A DNA stretch of 64,000 nt from Trebonia kvetii (GCF_007827045.1 NZ_RPFW01000009.1:248001-312000), one strand, 5' to 3'. Numbered from the stretch's first letter, positions 27,835-36,712 are shown. Notes: a model not told the origin generated them from the sequence alone. Translations and numbers: made by a program.

Positions 27835-28425
27835 GTGAAGGAGCCCCAGGACCGCCGGGCGATCATCCTCGCCAGCGCGGCGGAGTTGTTCGCCCGCAAG
27901 GGCGTCGGCGCGACCACGGTCCGCGAGATCGCGGACGCGGCCGGCATCCTCTCCGGGAGCCTGTATCACCACTTCGAGTCCAAGGACGCGATCGTCGCGG
28001 AGATCCTGACCGGCTACCTGCGGGCCATCCAGGATCATTACGCCGCGGTGCTCGCCAGCGGGAAGGGCCCGGCCGAGAGCCTGCACGATCTCGTGCTCAC
28101 CTCGCTCCAGGTGGCCAGCGAGCAGCCCCAGGCCACCGCCATCTACCAGAACGAGCGGTCCTGGCTGCGCGAGCGGCCGCGGTTCGCCGACGTGCTGGCC
28201 GGCGCGGCCGACATCCAGCGCACCTGGCTGCTGGTAATCGAGAAGGGCGTCGCCGAGGGCAGCTTCCGCGCCGACATCGCCCCGCGCGTCTTCTACCGGC
28301 TGATCCGCGACGCGGTATGGCTCTCGGTCCGCTGGCACCACCCGGTCGGCGAGTACCCCACCAGCCAGCTAGCCGACGACATCACCGCCGTCTTCCTCGA
28401 CAGCTTCTCCGCCCGCCCCCAGTAG
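27835..28425 (+). CDS. kstR2: TetR-family regulator, KstR2-like
   Basis: A 196-aa TetR protein. The HTH (residues about 8-54) contains VGATTVREIADAAG and LSGSLYHHFESKDAIVAEI, which closely follows KstR2 of mycobacteria (GILSGSLYHHF is shared). The C-terminal half has IRDAVWLSVRWHHPVGEYP, like the IRDTTWVSVRWYRPGG region of KstR2. KstR2 represses ring C/D (HIP) catabolism genes and is released by HIP-CoA. An exact KstR2 motif lies 13 bp upstream of its own start and another precedes the fadA6-like thiolase. The GTG start at 27835 is at the expected transcript end. Confidence 0.82.
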   Translation: MKEPQDRRAIILASAAELFARKGVGATTVREIADAAGILSGSLYHHFESKDAIVAEILTGYLRAIQDHYAAVLASGKGPAESLHDLVLTSLQVASEQPQATAIYQNERSWLRERPRFADVLAGAADIQRTWLLVIEKGVAEGSFRADIAPRVFYRLIRDAVWLSVRWHHPVGEYPTSQLADDITAVFLDSFSARPQ

Positions 28426-28441
28426 CAGGCATCTCCGGCGG

Positions 28442-29377
28442 TCAGGAGTAGAGCTGGCCGGTGAGGTACTTCAGGCCGCTGTCGACCTGGATGGTGACCA
28501 CCCGGTGTCCGGGGCCGAGCCGGCGGGCGATTTCCAGCGCGGCGGCGAGGTTCGCGCCGGTCGACGGCCCGGAGAAGATGCCCTCGCCGCGGGCGGCCAG
28601 GCGGGCTGTCCGGAACGCGTCGGCCTCGGGGACGGCGATGACTTCGTCGTAGTCGGCGGGCCACAGCTGCGGCGGGCGCTGGCCGGTGCCGCCGCCCTCG
28701 ATGTGGTGGGTGCCGGGCGGCCGGCCCGACAGCACGGCCGATTCGGCGGGCTCGACGACGACCCGGTGGAGCCCGGGCAGCCCGGCGGCCAGCGCGCGGC
28801 TGACCCCCAGGAAGCAGCCCGCGGTGCCAACGTAGCCGCAGAACGCGCTGACCGGCGGCGGCCCGGGAAGCTGCTCGAGCAGCTCCTCGCCGAGCCTGCG
28901 GTAACCATCAACCATGTCGGCATTGTTGAACTGATCGGTGGCGAACGCGCCGGTCTGCTCGGCGATCTCGGCTGCCCTGCGCATCATCGACGGGATCAGG
29001 CCAGGGGTGATGCCCTCAGGACTCTGGATCAGCTCGACCTCGGCACCGAACGCCCGCATGGTGCGGATCTTCTCATCGGCGAACGCGTCGGAAGACACGA
29101 TCCGCAGCGGGTAGCCCTTCACCGCGCAGACGAACGCCAGGGACGAGCCGGTGCTCCCGCCGGTGTACTCCACGACCAGCTGGCCCGGCCGCAGGCGGCC
29201 ATCGGCCTCGGCCGCCTCGATCATCGCCAGGGCCATCCGGTCCTTGTACGAGCCGGTGGGATTGGCCGCCTCCATCTTCACCCAGACCTCGGCGCAGCAA
29301 TCACCGGCCAGCTGTGCCAGCCGGACCACCGGCGTATTGCCGATGGCCGACAGCCCGCCCGGACGCTCCATCTCCAT
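28442..29377 (-). CDS. PLP-dependent cysteine synthase-family protein
   Basis: A 311-aa fold-type II PLP enzyme. The Schiff-base Lys is in NPTGSYKDRMAL, the phosphate/substrate loop is YTGGSTGSSLAF, and PLP-binding GYVGTAGCFLGVSRAL follows; SGPSTGANLAAALEI is near the end. It is a cysteine synthase or cystathionine beta-synthase-like beta-replacement enzyme, but the exact substrate pair is not decided by the sequence. The ATG at 29377 has GGAGG 5 bp away. It begins 33 bp after the stop of a TetR gene on the same strand, so the two are probably cotranscribed. It converges with kstR2 (16-bp gap). Confidence 0.85.
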   Translation of the reverse strand: MEMERPGGLSAIGNTPVVRLAQLAGDCCAEVWVKMEAANPTGSYKDRMALAMIEAAEADGRLRPGQLVVEYTGGSTGSSLAFVCAVKGYPLRIVSSDAFADEKIRTMRAFGAEVELIQSPEGITPGLIPSMMRRAAEIAEQTGAFATDQFNNADMVDGYRRLGEELLEQLPGPPPVSAFCGYVGTAGCFLGVSRALAAGLPGLHRVVVEPAESAVLSGRPPGTHHIEGGGTGQRPPQLWPADYDEVIAVPEADAFRTARLAARGEGIFSGPSTGANLAAALEIARRLGPGHRVVTIQVDSGLKYLTGQLYS

Positions 29378-29410
29378 CTCTGCCTCCAGCACAACGCAGC
29401 CCGAAACAGC

Positions 29411-30058
29411 CTAGGGGAGCAGCTGGTCGATGAGGATCTGCCTTAGCCATTTCTCGTGCTGCTCGCTGGTCCAGCCGCGGTCGGAGACGAGCAGGCCGTG
29501 CACCTCGGGAGAGGCCAGGGCGTGGATGATGTCGGCGGCGTCGCGCTCGGTGAGCCGGGGCCGCAGGGCGCCCGAGCGGGCGAGAGAGCTTGCGATGCGG
29601 CGCTGGCCCTCGTGACGTTGCCGGGCGATCTCGGCGAGCAGCGAAGCGGCGTCCTGGTCCGATCTGGCCGCGTCGGCGAGGATGCGGTGAACGGGCCCGA
29701 CGCGGGCCATCACGTCACTGACCAGCGCGGCGAACCCGGCCAGCTGGTCCTTCGGATCCTCGGCTGAGAGAAGCGCGCGGACCTGCGGGCGGTCGAGCAT
29801 GGCCACCGCCTGGTCGTCGCCCGCGACGGAGACGTCGAGCAGGGCCTTGAGAATCCCGAGCTTGGAGGAGAACAACCGGTACACCGTCGGCTGCGGCGTA
29901 TCCGAGCGGTCGCTGATCGCCTCGATGGTGGTCGCGGCATAGCCGCGCTCGGTGAACAGGCTGCGGGCCGCCTCGGCGACGGCGGCCCGGGTGCGGCGGG
30001 TGCGCGCCTGGCGGGCGGCCCCCTGGTAGGGGCGGCCGGGCTTGACAACTTCGTTCAT
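29411..30058 (-). CDS. TetR-family transcriptional regulator
   Basis: A 215-aa TetR repressor. The N-terminal HTH is AARSLFTERGYAATTIEAISDRSD (given by its ends, residues about 28-51) followed by PQPTVYRLFSSKLGILKALL. The C-terminal ligand domain has no recognised signature. ATG at 30058 (MNEVVKPGRP) is preferred to an upstream in-frame start inside the operator. It diverges from a VOC gene, and the shared gap has an inverted repeat placed over the opposite promoter, so it probably represses both directions. Its ligand may be a reactive electrophile, given the VOC and epoxide hydrolase genes next door (inference). Confidence 0.85.
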   Translation of the reverse strand: MNEVVKPGRPYQGAARQARTRRTRAAVAEAARSLFTERGYAATTIEAISDRSDTPQPTVYRLFSSKLGILKALLDVSVAGDDQAVAMLDRPQVRALLSAEDPKDQLAGFAALVSDVMARVGPVHRILADAARSDQDAASLLAEIARQRHEGQRRIASSLARSGALRPRLTERDAADIIHALASPEVHGLLVSDRGWTSEQHEKWLRQILIDQLLP

Positions 30059-30104
30059 ATTCGTGATAGTACCCCTATCGAAACGAGAGTCCAACTATCA
30101 CGAA
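30042..30104 (+). promoter_or_regulatory. Divergent promoter/operator of the TetR-VOC pair
   Basis: On the + strand TTGACA (30042-30047) and GATAGT (30065-30070) are separated by 17 bp, a good sigma-A-type promoter for the VOC gene. The -10 lies inside the inverted repeat GATAGTACCCCTATC (30065-30079). A longer pair of exact 11-bp arms, TTCGTGATAGT (30060-30070) and ACTATCACGAA (30094-30104), brackets the start region. This fits repression by the adjacent TetR protein. Confidence 0.6.
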
Positions 30105-30189
30105 ATGAGGACCGACCTTGACCGGCTCTTCAGCCCAAGGCGTCAAGACCCCGCTGCAGCCCGCGTCCGCGGACAAGAAAGGACTAGCC

Positions 30190-30837
30190 ATGACCACCGT
30201 CACTCCCGCTGCCACTTCCATCACGGCGGTCACTCTCGAGGTGCCCGACCCTGCCGCCGCCGAGGCCTTCGGCAGCGCCGCCTTCGGCCTCGGCACCCAG
30301 GTGCGCTTCCGCGCGTCGCAGGCGCCGACGAGCGGCTTCCGCGGCTTCACGCTGTCGCTCGTCGTGTCCCAGCCGGCCAACGTCGACCTGCTCATCGGCG
30401 CCGCCCTCGACGCCGGTGCGACCGTGCTCAAGCCCGTAAAGAAGGGGTTCTGGGGCTACGGCGGTGTCGTAACCGCCCCCGACGGGACAATCTGGAAGGT
30501 CGCGACATCGGCGAAGAAGAACACTGGCCCGGCCACCCGGCAGATCGACGACATCGTGCTCCTGCTCGGAGTCTCCGACGTCGCCGCGAGCAAGCGGTTC
30601 TACACCGAGCACGGCCTCGCGGTGGCGAAGAGCTTCGGCCGCAAGTACGTCGAGTTCGCCGCCCCGTCATCTCACGTCAAGCTGGCGCTCTACGAGCGGC
30701 GCGCCCTGGCCAAGGACGCCGGCGTCTCCCCGGACGGCGCCGGATCGCACCGGATCGCCCTCACCTGCGATGCCGGACCCTTCACCGACCCGGACGGATT
30801 CGCCTGGGAAGCCGCATCGCTCATGCCCACGCCCTGA
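30190..30837 (+). CDS. VOC (glyoxalase/bleomycin resistance) family protein
   Basis: A 215-aa protein with two beta-alpha-beta-beta-beta repeats: TAVTLEVPDPAAAEAFGSAAFG at the start and DDIVLLLGVSDVAASKRFY in the second half, ending FTDPDGFAWEAASL. Two-domain VOC proteins bind a metal or small molecules and include lyases and dioxygenases; the reaction here is unknown. The ATG at 30190 follows AAAGGACTAGCC. It is the first gene after the TetR-controlled promoter, with a frameshifted epoxide hydrolase gene 135 bp downstream. That gap shows nothing notable. Confidence 0.8.
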   Translation: MTTVTPAATSITAVTLEVPDPAAAEAFGSAAFGLGTQVRFRASQAPTSGFRGFTLSLVVSQPANVDLLIGAALDAGATVLKPVKKGFWGYGGVVTAPDGTIWKVATSAKKNTGPATRQIDDIVLLLGVSDVAASKRFYTEHGLAVAKSFGRKYVEFAAPSSHVKLALYERRALAKDAGVSPDGAGSHRIALTCDAGPFTDPDGFAWEAASLMPTP

Positions 30838-30972
30838 AGTGTTTGCGCTGCGCTCGCCGGGCATCACCTCGGTGAGCGCAGCGACGGCCTGCTTCCAATC
30901 TCGGAAGGCCCCTGGCCGGTTCTGGACCGGCCAGCTCTGCATCGACCACCGAACGAAATCGAGGAGGCCAAC

Positions 30973-32201
30973 TTGTCTGTCACGACCGAAACCACAACGG
31001 GCGCCAAAGCGATCCGGCCGTTCACGATCCCCAAGGTTCCCGAGGCAGAACTGGACGCGCTGCGCGCGCGCGTCGGAGCCACCCGCTGGCCGGACGAGGA
31101 ACTCGTCCCCGATCATTCGCAGGGACCGCAGCTGGCGGTCATGAAAGAACTCGCCCGCTACTGGGCAACGGAGTACGACTGGCGCCGGTGCGAGGCGAAA
31201 CTCAAGGCCGTGCCCCACTTCATGACCGAAATCGACGGGCTGGACATCCACTTCATCCATGTCCGCTCGGCACACGAAAACGCGCTGCCGGTCATCGTCA
31301 CGCACGGATGGCCGGGCTCGATCATCGAGCTGCTGGCGATCATCGACCCGCTCACCAATCCCACCGCCCACGGGGCGAGCCCGTCGGACGCCTTCGACGT
31401 GGTGATCCCGTCGATACCGGGCTACGGGTACTCCGCCAAGCCGCGCGAGACCGGCTGGGGTCCCGACCGCATGGCTCGTGCCTGGGTCGAGCTGATGAGA
31501 CGGCTCGGCTACACGCAGTTCGTGGCGCAAGGCGGCGACTGGGGCGCGATCGTCACGGACGTGATGGCCACCCAGGCACCCCCGGAACTGCTCGGTATGC
31601 ACACCAACATGGCCGGTGTCGTCCCACCCCAAGTCTCAGCAGCGCTGGCGCGCAACGTACTTGGGGCGGGTGGTCCGCCGCCAGACGGCCTGTCCGCTGA
31701 TGAAAGCCGCACGTACGAGCAGCTGAACTTCTTCTACACGAAGGGCATCGGCTACGGGATAGAAATGATCACGCAGCCGCAAACGCTCTACGGAGTGGCG
31801 GATTCACCGGTCGGCCTGGCCGGCTGGATGCTCAACCACGACGCGGACAGCTACCAGGACATCGCGGACGCCTTCGCCGGGCACCCCGTCGGCAACCTGA
31901 CCAGGGACGAAGTTCTCGACAACCTCACGTTCTACTGGCTGACCAACACAGGGGTTTCGTCCGCCCGGCTGTACTGGGAGAACACGTTCGACTTCTTCGG
32001 CGTCAAGAACGTGACCATCCCCGCCGCGGTGACCGTCTTCCCCAAGGAGATCTACCGAGCTCCGCGCAGCTGGGCTGAGCGGGGGCCTACCCCAATCTCA
32101 TCTACTTCAACGAGGTCGACCGGGGCGGCCACTTCGCCGCCTGGCAGGAGCCGTCGCTGTTCGCCGCCGAGGTTCGCGCGGCGTTCCGGTCACTGCGCTA
32201 G
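30973..32201 (+). pseudogene. Epoxide hydrolase (EphB/EHN type), frameshifted near the C-terminus
   Basis: The N-terminal EHN domain (FTIPKVPEAELDALRARV; RWPDEELVPDHS) and alpha/beta-hydrolase core are present: oxyanion motif HGWPGSI and nucleophile Asp in QGGDWGAIVTD. In the frame opened at 30973, sense is lost after SWAERG. From 32087 the family C-terminus continues in another frame as AYPNLIYFNEVDRGGHFAAW, carrying the catalytic His, and stops with TAG at 32201. The shift is in a run of five Gs (32081-32085). Read as it stands, translation would run to 32220 with a nonsense tail and no catalytic His. A sequencing error is equally possible. Confidence 0.85.
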
Positions 32202-32216
32202 CCGGGAGGTACCGTC

Positions 32217-33236
32217 ATGAAACCGGACTGGCTCGCGCCTGCCGGGCTGCACACGGCCGCTGCCCGGCCGCCTGTCCTGGGTGAGCTGCCGTCGTTCGGC
32301 GGCGCGACCGGGTGGCTCAACTCTCCGCCGCTGACGCCGGCCGGGCTCCGCGGGAACGTGGTCCTGGCCGGCGTTTGGACCTATACCTGTATCAACTGGC
32401 TGCGCCAGCTTCCCTACCTCCGCGCCTGGTCAGAGAAATACGCCGGCCGCGGGCTCGTGATGGTCGGCGTGCACACGCCCGAGTTCGCGTTCGAGCGCGA
32501 CCCGGACAACGTCCGCAGGGCCGTCCAGGAGATGAGGATCGGTTACCCGGTCGCGATCGATAACGACTACGCGGTATGGCGCGCCCTCGACAACCACTAC
32601 TGGCCGGCCCTGTACTTCGCCGACGCGCAGGGGCGTATCCGGCATCACCACTTCGGTGAGGGCCAGTACCAGCAGTCGGAGATGGTCATCCAGCAGCTGC
32701 TGGCCGACGCCGGGTCCGACGCCATCGGCCATGACCTGGTCTCGGTCGACGCCCGCGGCGTGGAGGCCCCGGCCGACTGGGCCGCCCTGAGGTCGGCAGA
32801 GAACTACACCGGCGCTGAGCGCACCGAGAATTTCGCGTCTCCCGGCGGGGCGGTAGCGGGCAAACCGCACGCCTACCCCGCCCCGGCCGAGCTGAGGCTC
32901 AACCACTGGGCCCTGTCGGGGGAATGGACGATGGACGAACAGGCCAGCACGCTGAACGAGGCCCACGGCCAGATCGCATATCGCTTCTACGCCCGCGATC
33001 TGCACCTAGTCATGGGACCGGCGGTACGGGGCGTGTCCGTGCGATTCCGCGTGCTCATCGACGGGCAGCCGCCGGGTGCGGCGCACGGGGCCGATGTTGA
33101 CGGCCAGGGCAACGGAAAGGTGGCCGAACAGCGGCTGCACCAACTCATCAGGCAGCACAGCCCAGTCACCGACCACACCTTCGAGATCACCTTCACCGAC
33201 CCGGGGGTTCAGGTCTACGCGTTCACCTTCGGCTAG
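32217..33236 (+). CDS. Thioredoxin-like (TlpA/DipZ C-terminal type) protein with beta-domain
   Basis: A 339-aa protein. Residues about 20-165 form a redoxin domain (VVLAGVWTYTCINWLRQLPYL given in part; VMVGVHTPEFAFERD). The rest is a beta-rich domain like the C-terminus of DipZ (LNHWALSGEWTMDEQAS, YRFYARDLHLVMGP). The site that is C-x-x-C in DipZ reads C-I-N-W, so the resolving Cys is missing; I recall homologues of this type with the same change. No signal peptide is seen. It starts 15 bp after the epoxide hydrolase stop and ends alone. A peroxide- or sulfenate-type single-Cys role is inference. Confidence 0.78.
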   Translation: MKPDWLAPAGLHTAAARPPVLGELPSFGGATGWLNSPPLTPAGLRGNVVLAGVWTYTCINWLRQLPYLRAWSEKYAGRGLVMVGVHTPEFAFERDPDNVRRAVQEMRIGYPVAIDNDYAVWRALDNHYWPALYFADAQGRIRHHHFGEGQYQQSEMVIQQLLADAGSDAIGHDLVSVDARGVEAPADWAALRSAENYTGAERTENFASPGGAVAGKPHAYPAPAELRLNHWALSGEWTMDEQASTLNEAHGQIAYRFYARDLHLVMGPAVRGVSVRFRVLIDGQPPGAAHGADVDGQGNGKVAEQRLHQLIRQHSPVTDHTFEITFTDPGVQVYAFTFG

Positions 33237-33287
33237 ACCGCGGGAGAGCACGCGAGCCACACAGGCGGCGCGGCGACCGCGGGGGAG

Positions 33288-33953
33288 TCAGCCTGGCCGG
33301 CTCGCGGTGCGGTTGCCGCGGCTGAACAGCTGCATCGACCCGGTCGGCCGGAAACCGGCGGCCAGCAGCGCGCGGACGCTGGCGACGTTACCCGGGGCGA
33401 CCGCGGCCACCGCGATCTCGCCGCGCCGGATTGTCCCGAGCGCGTCGCGGACCAGCCCGGCGCCGGCGCCGCTTCCCCGGCGGCCAGGTTCCAGTTCGAA
33501 GCTGATCTCGGTGAGGCCGCCGATCCCCCTGCTGATGACGGCGAGATCCGCACGCTTGGGGTCCGGGTAGCCCATCACCCGCGGGCAGTCCCGGATCCTG
33601 GCGGCGAACGCCGCCCGCGGATGAGCGGCGAGGTCGGGCCGGTCCACCAGGGGTGATGTCCCGGTGCCGCTGGCGACCAGCAGCATGTCAAGGCTGTCGA
33701 TCCAGCCGTCGGCTCCGGCCAGGGTGCTGATCAGCCGAGGGTGGTGCGCGCCGCCGAATCCGTCGGCCCCCAGATCACCGAGCAGGTGATCCGGGATATC
33801 AGGCTCGACGGCGAACACCGCATGCCCCGTGAACGCGACGATCGCCTCCACCCCTGGACGCCATGGCGGCACTCGGCGCCACGAGCCATCCGCCGCGGGG
33901 AAACGCCCGCCGGCCGCCGCGACGATCAGCACGCCAAGAGGATGGTCCGTCAC
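33288..33953 (-). CDS. GNAT-like N-acetyltransferase domain protein
   Basis: A 221-aa protein. Residues 150-215 fit the acetyl-CoA-binding part of GNAT enzymes: GRRGSGAGAGLVRDALGTI followed by VAAVAPGNVASVRALLAAGFRP. The N-terminal half (GHAVFAVEPDIPDHLLGDLG) is not recognised and may bind the acceptor. GTG at 33953 (VTDHPLGVLIVAAAGG) is chosen because the residues upstream to 34058 are compositionally odd; neither has a strong ribosome binding site. Substrate unknown. The opposite strand after 34058 carries a truncated enoyl-CoA hydratase. Confidence 0.65.
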   Translation of the reverse strand: MTDHPLGVLIVAAAGGRFPAADGSWRRVPPWRPGVEAIVAFTGHAVFAVEPDIPDHLLGDLGADGFGGAHHPRLISTLAGADGWIDSLDMLLVASGTGTSPLVDRPDLAAHPRAAFAARIRDCPRVMGYPDPKRADLAVISRGIGGLTEISFELEPGRRGSGAGAGLVRDALGTIRRGEIAVAAVAPGNVASVRALLAAGFRPTGSMQLFSRGNRTASRPG

Positions 33954-34078
33954 GCGGCTCACGCTATCGGCTGCTGTTCCAGCCATCGCCGCTGAGCCCT
34001 GCGGCGCCTGCATCGCCTGCGCTGCCCTCCTCGCTAGCCTGGCACTTACTGATGCCATGACCGTAACGGAGGCCGCTG

Positions 34079-34243
34079 GTGATCGAATCCACCATGAAGG
34101 AGGGCGTGGCCGTGCTGGCCATGCGGCACGGCAAGGCCAACGCGCTGGACATTGAGCTGTGCCAGGCGCTGTGCGGAGCTCTGGATGACGCCGCCGCCGA
34201 TGGCGCCGCCGCGGTGGTGCTGACCGGCGCCCGGCTCCGGCAC
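34079..34243 (+). pseudogene. Enoyl-CoA hydratase N-terminal fragment
   Basis: About 55 codons translate to a crotonase N-terminus: GVAVLAMRHGKANALDIEL and AAVVLTGARL. The oxyanion-hole motif and the remaining 200 residues are absent; sequence after 34243 is unrelated, and TrmO begins 71 bp later. The gene is a remnant left by a deletion. Confidence 0.6.
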
Positions 34244-34313
34244 AGCCCGCGCACCGGGATCAATCTAGGCAACCGCGTGGGCCGTGCCCGCGGCCGGCCA
34301 GCAGACTGTTCTT

Positions 34314-34709
34314 ATGCAGATGAACTACGGTCTGGTACCGATCGGGTGGGTGCAGTCGGCTCTGACGGTCCTCGATGATTCGCCGAACCAGCGCGAAGGC
34401 GCGCCCCGGGCGTGGATCCGCTTCGATGAGCAAGTCGCGGAGGGCGCCAAGGACCTGCGCCCGGGCGATGAGATCGTGGTGCTCACCTGGCTCCACCGGT
34501 CGCGCCGCGACGAGCTGAGCACCCATCCGCAAAATGACATGAGCCAGCCGCTTACCGGCGTGTTCAGTACCTGTTCCCCGAACCGGCCGAACCCTATCGG
34601 CCTGCACCGTGCCCGCATCGTGGCGCGCGCCGGGCTCCGGATTGAAGTCGATGCCCTGGAGGCAATCGACGGGACACCGGTGGTGGACGTCAAGCCGGCC
34701 ATCGGCTGA
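34314..34709 (+). CDS. trmO: tRNA (N6-threonylcarbamoyladenosine37-N6)-methyltransferase TrmO-like
   Basis: A 131-aa protein of the TsaA/TrmO family. Family marks are PIGWVQSAL at the start and FSTCSPNRPNPIGLHRARIV in the middle, where R-P-N-P-I-G is the SAM-binding loop, followed by DALEAIDGTPVVDVKPAI. TrmO methylates t6A37 in tRNA-Thr, although many actinobacterial paralogues are uncharacterised. ATG at 34314 is chosen by N-terminal fit; no clear ribosome binding site is present. It stands alone. Confidence 0.85.
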   Translation: MQMNYGLVPIGWVQSALTVLDDSPNQREGAPRAWIRFDEQVAEGAKDLRPGDEIVVLTWLHRSRRDELSTHPQNDMSQPLTGVFSTCSPNRPNPIGLHRARIVARAGLRIEVDALEAIDGTPVVDVKPAIG

Positions 34710-34799
34710 CGAGCACCCGGCTGACGCGTCGGGCTACGGTGAAGGGGTAGGCAGGTTCCGGGCGCGCGGCGCGCGGGCGCCGCAGACGGGAGTGCAGGC

Positions 34800-35336
34800 A
34801 TGGACAGCGCAGGGCTTCGCGCGGTGCAGGAGCCGCTCAAGGACACCTACCGCGCCAACCCCCGCGAGGCACTGGTCACGTTGCGGGCCAGTGGCCAGCT
34901 CGACGAGCAGGCCGTCGCGTGCTCGGTGGCCACGGGCCGCGAGCTGGCCATGGCGGGCCTGCACCCGGCCACCGGAGGGGACGGCTCGCTGCTGTGCTCG
35001 GGGGACATGCTGCTGCAGGCGCTCGTGGCCTGCGCCGGGGTCACGCTGCGCGCAGTCGCCATCTCGCTGGGGATCCCCTTGGCCGGGGGCACCGTCACCG
35101 CCGAGGGCGACCTGGACTTCCGCGGCACGCTGGCCGTGAGTAAGGAGGCGCCGGTCGGGTTCAGCTCCGTCCGCCTGGCCTTCGAGCTGGACACCGGGGC
35201 AACTCCCGAGCAAGTCCAGACGCTGATCCGCCTCACGGAGCGCTACTGCGTCGTCTACCAGACCCTGGCTCACCCGCCGGAGCTGACGATGACCGCCGGC
35301 CTCGCGCAGGACTCGTTATGGGGGGTCCCGGGGTGA
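34800..35336 (+). CDS. OsmC-family peroxiredoxin-like protein
   Basis: A 178-aa OsmC/Ohr fold protein. The two redox cysteines are visible in QALVACAGVTLRA (about residue 79) and TERYCVVYQTL (about residue 148). OsmC/Ohr proteins reduce organic hydroperoxides with thiol donors in the cytoplasm. Its stop overlaps the GTG of the aminotransferase gene (GTGA), so the two are coupled, though a metabolic link is not obvious. Confidence 0.82.
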   Translation: MDSAGLRAVQEPLKDTYRANPREALVTLRASGQLDEQAVACSVATGRELAMAGLHPATGGDGSLLCSGDMLLQALVACAGVTLRAVAISLGIPLAGGTVTAEGDLDFRGTLAVSKEAPVGFSSVRLAFELDTGATPEQVQTLIRLTERYCVVYQTLAHPPELTMTAGLAQDSLWGVPG

Positions 35337-36682
35337 ATCAGGCTAAGGTCGAGGCGCTCGCCGTCGCCGAGGACCAGAGGTTCCGTGACGACCGTCCTCG
35401 TTCAATGGAAGCAACCTCCCGGGCCACCAGGACGATGCCGCGCGGTGTGCCGATGTCGTGGATGGAGGAGTTGTACGACCATCCGCCGCTATGGGTGTCG
35501 CACGGGGCGGGATCCCGGTTCTGGGACCTTGACGGCCACGAGTACGTGGACATGTACGTCGCGGACATGAGCGCCTTCTGCGGGCACGCCCCCGCGCCGG
35601 TCGTCCGTGCCGTCTGCGAACGGATGGAGGCGGGGAACCAGTTCCTCCTGCCTTCTGCGGACGCGCTAGTCGTGGCCGAGGCGCTTGCGGCGCGGTACGG
35701 GATGACCAAATGGCAGTTCACGCTGTCTGCGACGCAAGCGAATACCGAGGTCGTGCGGGTCGCGCGGGCCCGGACCGGCCGTGAGAAGCTGCTCGTTTTC
35801 GACGGCAAGTATCACGGTCACCTTGAGCCAACGCTGGGCGTCGCCGAAGACGGCAGGGTCATGCCGGAGTACACCGGCCTGCCGGCGGAGGTCACGGCCA
35901 ATCTACGGATCGTGCCGTTCAACGACCTGGATGCCGTCGAGCGTGCGCTGGCGCCAGGCGACGTGGCGCTGCTGCTGACCGAGCCGGCGATGACCAACGC
36001 GGGGTTCCTGCTGCCTGACCCCGGATTCCACGATGGGCTGCGCGAGTTGACCCGCCGCCACGGGACGCTGCTGGCGATCGACGAGACTCACACGCTGGTC
36101 ACCGCGTATGGCGGACTCACTACCGAGTGGGGTCTCGAACCGGACCTCCTGACCGTCGGCAAGTCGATCGCCGGCGGGGTGCCGCTTGGGGCGTACGGAA
36201 TGACGGAGGACGTAGCTTCGACCCTGCGGCCGCCCGCAGACGGGGCGGCCGTGTCCGGGATCTCCTACGACGAGGTAGCCACCGGAGGCACGCTCTTTGC
36301 CAATGCGCTGTCCATGGCCGCCGCTCGCGCCGCTCTCACCGAGGTGCTGACGCCGGAGGCATTCACCACCACGGCGAGCCTGGGCGGAAAGCTTGCCGCA
36401 GGCCTGCGGGCACACATCGACCGGGCCGGGCTTCCATGGTCGGTCAGTGCCCACGGCTCGCACGCCTTCTACTTCTTCAGCCCGCAGCCTCCGCGCGATG
36501 CCCGCGGCGCCCGGGACACAGACGATCCCGGTCTGCGTGCGCTCATCCGACTGTTCCTTGCCAACCGTGGCGTGTGGGAGTCGGGCTGGTGGCTCGGGCC
36601 CACGGTCTCGGTCGCGCACACACCACAGGACTTGCAGGTATACCTCGACGCGGTCGGGGAGTTTACGCAGGCCTTGGCCTGA
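35333..36682 (+). CDS. Class III aminotransferase (glutamate-1-semialdehyde aminomutase-like)
   Basis: A 449-aa PLP enzyme. The family pattern includes FWDLDGHEYVDMYVADM at residues about 63-79, ALLLTEPAMTNAGFLLP, LLAIDETHTLVTAYGG with the cofactor Asp, and the Schiff-base Lys in LTVGKSIAGGVPLGAYG. GTG at 35333 overlaps the osmC-like stop. It is shorter of motif than true HemL (DETHTL rather than DEVMTG) and probably acts on another amino acid or omega-amine. It is followed by the convergent Dop/PafA-like gene after 30 bp. Confidence 0.85.
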   Translation: MNQAKVEALAVAEDQRFRDDRPRSMEATSRATRTMPRGVPMSWMEELYDHPPLWVSHGAGSRFWDLDGHEYVDMYVADMSAFCGHAPAPVVRAVCERMEAGNQFLLPSADALVVAEALAARYGMTKWQFTLSATQANTEVVRVARARTGREKLLVFDGKYHGHLEPTLGVAEDGRVMPEYTGLPAEVTANLRIVPFNDLDAVERALAPGDVALLLTEPAMTNAGFLLPDPGFHDGLRELTRRHGTLLAIDETHTLVTAYGGLTTEWGLEPDLLTVGKSIAGGVPLGAYGMTEDVASTLRPPADGAAVSGISYDEVATGGTLFANALSMAAARAALTEVLTPEAFTTTASLGGKLAAGLRAHIDRAGLPWSVSAHGSHAFYFFSPQPPRDARGARDTDDPGLRALIRLFLANRGVWESGWWLGPTVSVAHTPQDLQVYLDAVGEFTQALA

Positions 36683-36712
36683 GGCCGCATGCGGACCCAA
36701 GGCGGCTCTCGG

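Noticed and set aside
27739..28341. Upstream extension of the fadE26 frame antisense to kstR2
   Set aside because: It would run through both operators and the regulator gene; the ATG at 27738 has GGAGG and matches FadE26.
32081..32090. Programmed frameshifting in the epoxide hydrolase
   Set aside because: There is no slippery heptamer or downstream structure that I can see, and other homopolymer shifts in the window make error or decay simpler.
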